Source of the DNA: an uncultured Saprospiraceae bacterium
GTDB lineage: Bacteria > Bacteroidota > Bacteroidia > Chitinophagales > Saprospiraceae
Assembly (NCBI GenBank): GCA_937930625.1
Contig: CALHBW010000282.1
Coordinates: 1 to 33,757 of the forward strand
Direction: 5' to 3'
DNA: 33,757 nt
In this document: piece after piece, positions 32,288 to 33,757 of the stretch
How positions within the stretch are numbered: the stretch's first letter is position 1
Layout of the letters: every line of letters starts with the position of its first letter
The notes under the pieces: model-generated
The model's database searches: none
Seen by the model: only the letters and a program-made list of their open reading frames with translations
What the model was told of the DNA's origin: nothing
Program-made: the position numbers and the translations under genes

Positions 32288-33742
32288 ATGCATCATCCGG
32301 TCATATCTCCCGTACGGGAGCCGTTAGTGCAAGGTAGAAAAAGCTACCACCAGATTACCGAAGATATTTGCGCGCCTACCGAACGGGCGCCGAGTCCTGC
32401 GTGGGTTATCGGCTTTTTAGTGTCGGCGGCTACGGCAGCCTTTGGTGTGGCAATGATTGTTTATACAATCTGGGTCGGTATCGGTACGTGGGATCTAAAC
32501 AGAACTGTCGGTTGGGGTTGGGATATTACCAACTTCGTCTGGTGGATTGGTATTGGTCACGCGGGTACTTTGATTTCGGCTATCTTGTTGTTATTCAGAC
32601 AGAAGTGGCGTACAGGGGTCAACCGTGCGGCAGAGGCGATGACGATTTTCGCGGTGATTTGTGCGGGGCTTTTCCCGCTAATTCACATGGGGCGTTTGTG
32701 GCTCGGCTTTTTCATCTTTCCGTATCCGAATACACGCGGACCTGTTTGGGTGAACTTCAACTCGCCGCTACTCTGGGACGTGTTTGCGATTAGTACCTAT
32801 TTTACGGTATCGCTTTTATTCTGGTACACAGGGCTTGTGCCGGATTTCGCAACGGTACGTGACCGAGCAAAGGGTATTCGCAAGAAATTCTATTCCGTAC
32901 TCGCAATGGGTTGGACAGGTGCAGCGAAGCACTGGCAACGTCACGAGTCACTGTCACTCGTTTTAGCAGGTCTTGCTACACCGTTGGTACTTTCGGTACA
33001 CACGATTGTAAGTTTCGATTTCGCTACCTCAGTGATTCCGGGTTGGCACACGACTATCTTTCCGCCCTACTTTGTGGCAGGAGCGATTTTCTCCGGTTTT
33101 GCGATGGTACTCACACTGATGATTATCACGCGAAAAGTGCTTGGATTGGAAGAGTATATCACCGTTGGTCACATTGAGTCGATGAATAAAATTATCGTTT
33201 TGACGGGTTCGATTGTTGGTGTGGCTTACCTGACGGAGTTGTTTATCGCTTGGTATTCGGGTTATGTGTATGAGCAATTTGCCTTCTACAACCGTGCACT
33301 CGGTCCATACTGGTGGGCATACTTCGGTATGATGACTTGTAATGTGATTTCTCCGCAGTTCTTCTGGTCGAAGAAATTGCGTCGTAATATTGCTTTTACC
33401 TTTGTCCTTTCGATTTTCATCAACTTGGGAATGTGGTTTGAGCGTTTTGTGATTATCGTGATTTCATTACACCGTGACTATCTGCCTTCCAGTTGGAGTA
33501 TGTATTCTCCTACTTGGGTTGAGGTCGGTATTTTTGTGGGTACTTTGGGTATCTTCTTTACCTTGTTCCTCCTCTTCGTAAGAATTGCGCCGGTAGTAGC
33601 GATTGCAGAGATTAAGCACGTCCTCAAATCTTCGGGTGACCAATATACAGGTACAGAAGCGGATGATAAATATCGTGATTACTTTGAGGAGAAAAGAGCA
33701 GCAGGTACGGATGGTATTCACCATCATGATGACCATCATTGA
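32288..33742 (+). CDS. actC: Alternative complex III NrfD-like membrane subunit
   Basis: A 484-aa integral membrane protein with about ten hydrophobic segments, of the NrfD/PsrC family. Characteristic stretches are WWIGIGHAGTLISAILLLFR, HMGRLWLGFFIFPYPNTRG, NSPLLWDVFAISTYF, VLSVHTIVSFDFATSVIPGW and NISPQFFW-like VISPQFFWSKKLRRN. ActC forms the quinol-oxidising site with ActB. The C-terminus is hydrophilic and His-rich (GIHHHDDHH). The ATG at 32288 follows the repeat-filled gap after actB. The gene is complete; actD and later genes would be expected just beyond the window. Confidence 0.95.
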   Translation: MHHPVISPVREPLVQGRKSYHQITEDICAPTERAPSPAWVIGFLVSAATAAFGVAMIVYTIWVGIGTWDLNRTVGWGWDITNFVWWIGIGHAGTLISAILLLFRQKWRTGVNRAAEAMTIFAVICAGLFPLIHMGRLWLGFFIFPYPNTRGPVWVNFNSPLLWDVFAISTYFTVSLLFWYTGLVPDFATVRDRAKGIRKKFYSVLAMGWTGAAKHWQRHESLSLVLAGLATPLVLSVHTIVSFDFATSVIPGWHTTIFPPYFVAGAIFSGFAMVLTLMIITRKVLGLEEYITVGHIESMNKIIVLTGSIVGVAYLTELFIAWYSGYVYEQFAFYNRALGPYWWAYFGMMTCNVISPQFFWSKKLRRNIAFTFVLSIFINLGMWFERFVIIVISLHRDYLPSSWSMYSPTWVEVGIFVGTLGIFFTLFLLFVRIAPVVAIAEIKHVLKSSGDQYTGTEADDKYRDYFEEKRAAGTDGIHHHDDHH

Positions 33743-33757
33743 TACGTAGAGCGATTT

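Overview
The window looks like a chromosomal segment of a Bacteroidota bacterium, possibly Saprospiria- or Chitinophagia-like, though the rank below phylum is a guess. Supporting signs are the AT-rich intergenic DNA, a TAnnTTTG-type promoter motif, few Shine-Dalgarno sequences, an alternative complex III operon, and eCIS-type baseplate and DUF4157 cargo proteins of the kind common in this phylum.

Region 1 (about 1-21,491) is the 3' part of an extracellular contractile injection system (eCIS) cluster, all on the plus strand. In order it encodes a gp25-like baseplate protein, two giant baseplate proteins (about 1,828 and 1,788 aa), a tape-measure protein, a DUF4157 cargo protein with a predicted ADP-ribosyltransferase tip, an overlapping 239-aa gene, a decayed haem-peroxidase-like remnant, a second DUF4157 cargo protein with a predicted lysozyme/lytic-transglycosylase tip, a small lipoprotein, and the AAA+ ATPase that closes such clusters. 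Tube, sheath, LysM and spike genes are not in view and are presumably to the left. The most interesting reading is that both cargo proteins are followed at once by a small gene whose predicted location suits an immunity protein: cytoplasmic for the ART-like toxin, periplasmic lipoprotein for the wall-degrading toxin. That would make this eCIS a carrier of polymorphic-toxin-style, probably antibacterial, effector-immunity pairs.

Region 2 (21,492-23,031) holds no gene. It is a pile-up of nested inverted repeats and MITE-like elements. One, with 20-bp terminal inverted repeats and a perfect 8-bp target duplication, has a second copy at the extreme left of the window, so the cluster lies between two same-orientation copies.

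Region 3 (23,032-25,672) is a three-gene signalling operon: a LOV (blue-light, FMN-cysteine) histidine kinase, a single-domain response regulator, and a receiver-histidine kinase. It is followed by a 307-bp tandem array of 42 AACGAAT units (7 or 8 bp long) that ends just beyond the 3' end of a convergent flavin-reductase-like gene (26,079-26,699, minus).

Region 4 (27,188-33,742) starts the alternative complex III operon: actA (hexahaem here, with an N-terminal monohaem domain), actB (Tat signal, molybdopterin-oxidoreductase-like plus ferredoxin domains) and actC (NrfD-like quinol-binding membrane subunit). Downstream act genes and terminal oxidase genes would be expected past the right edge.
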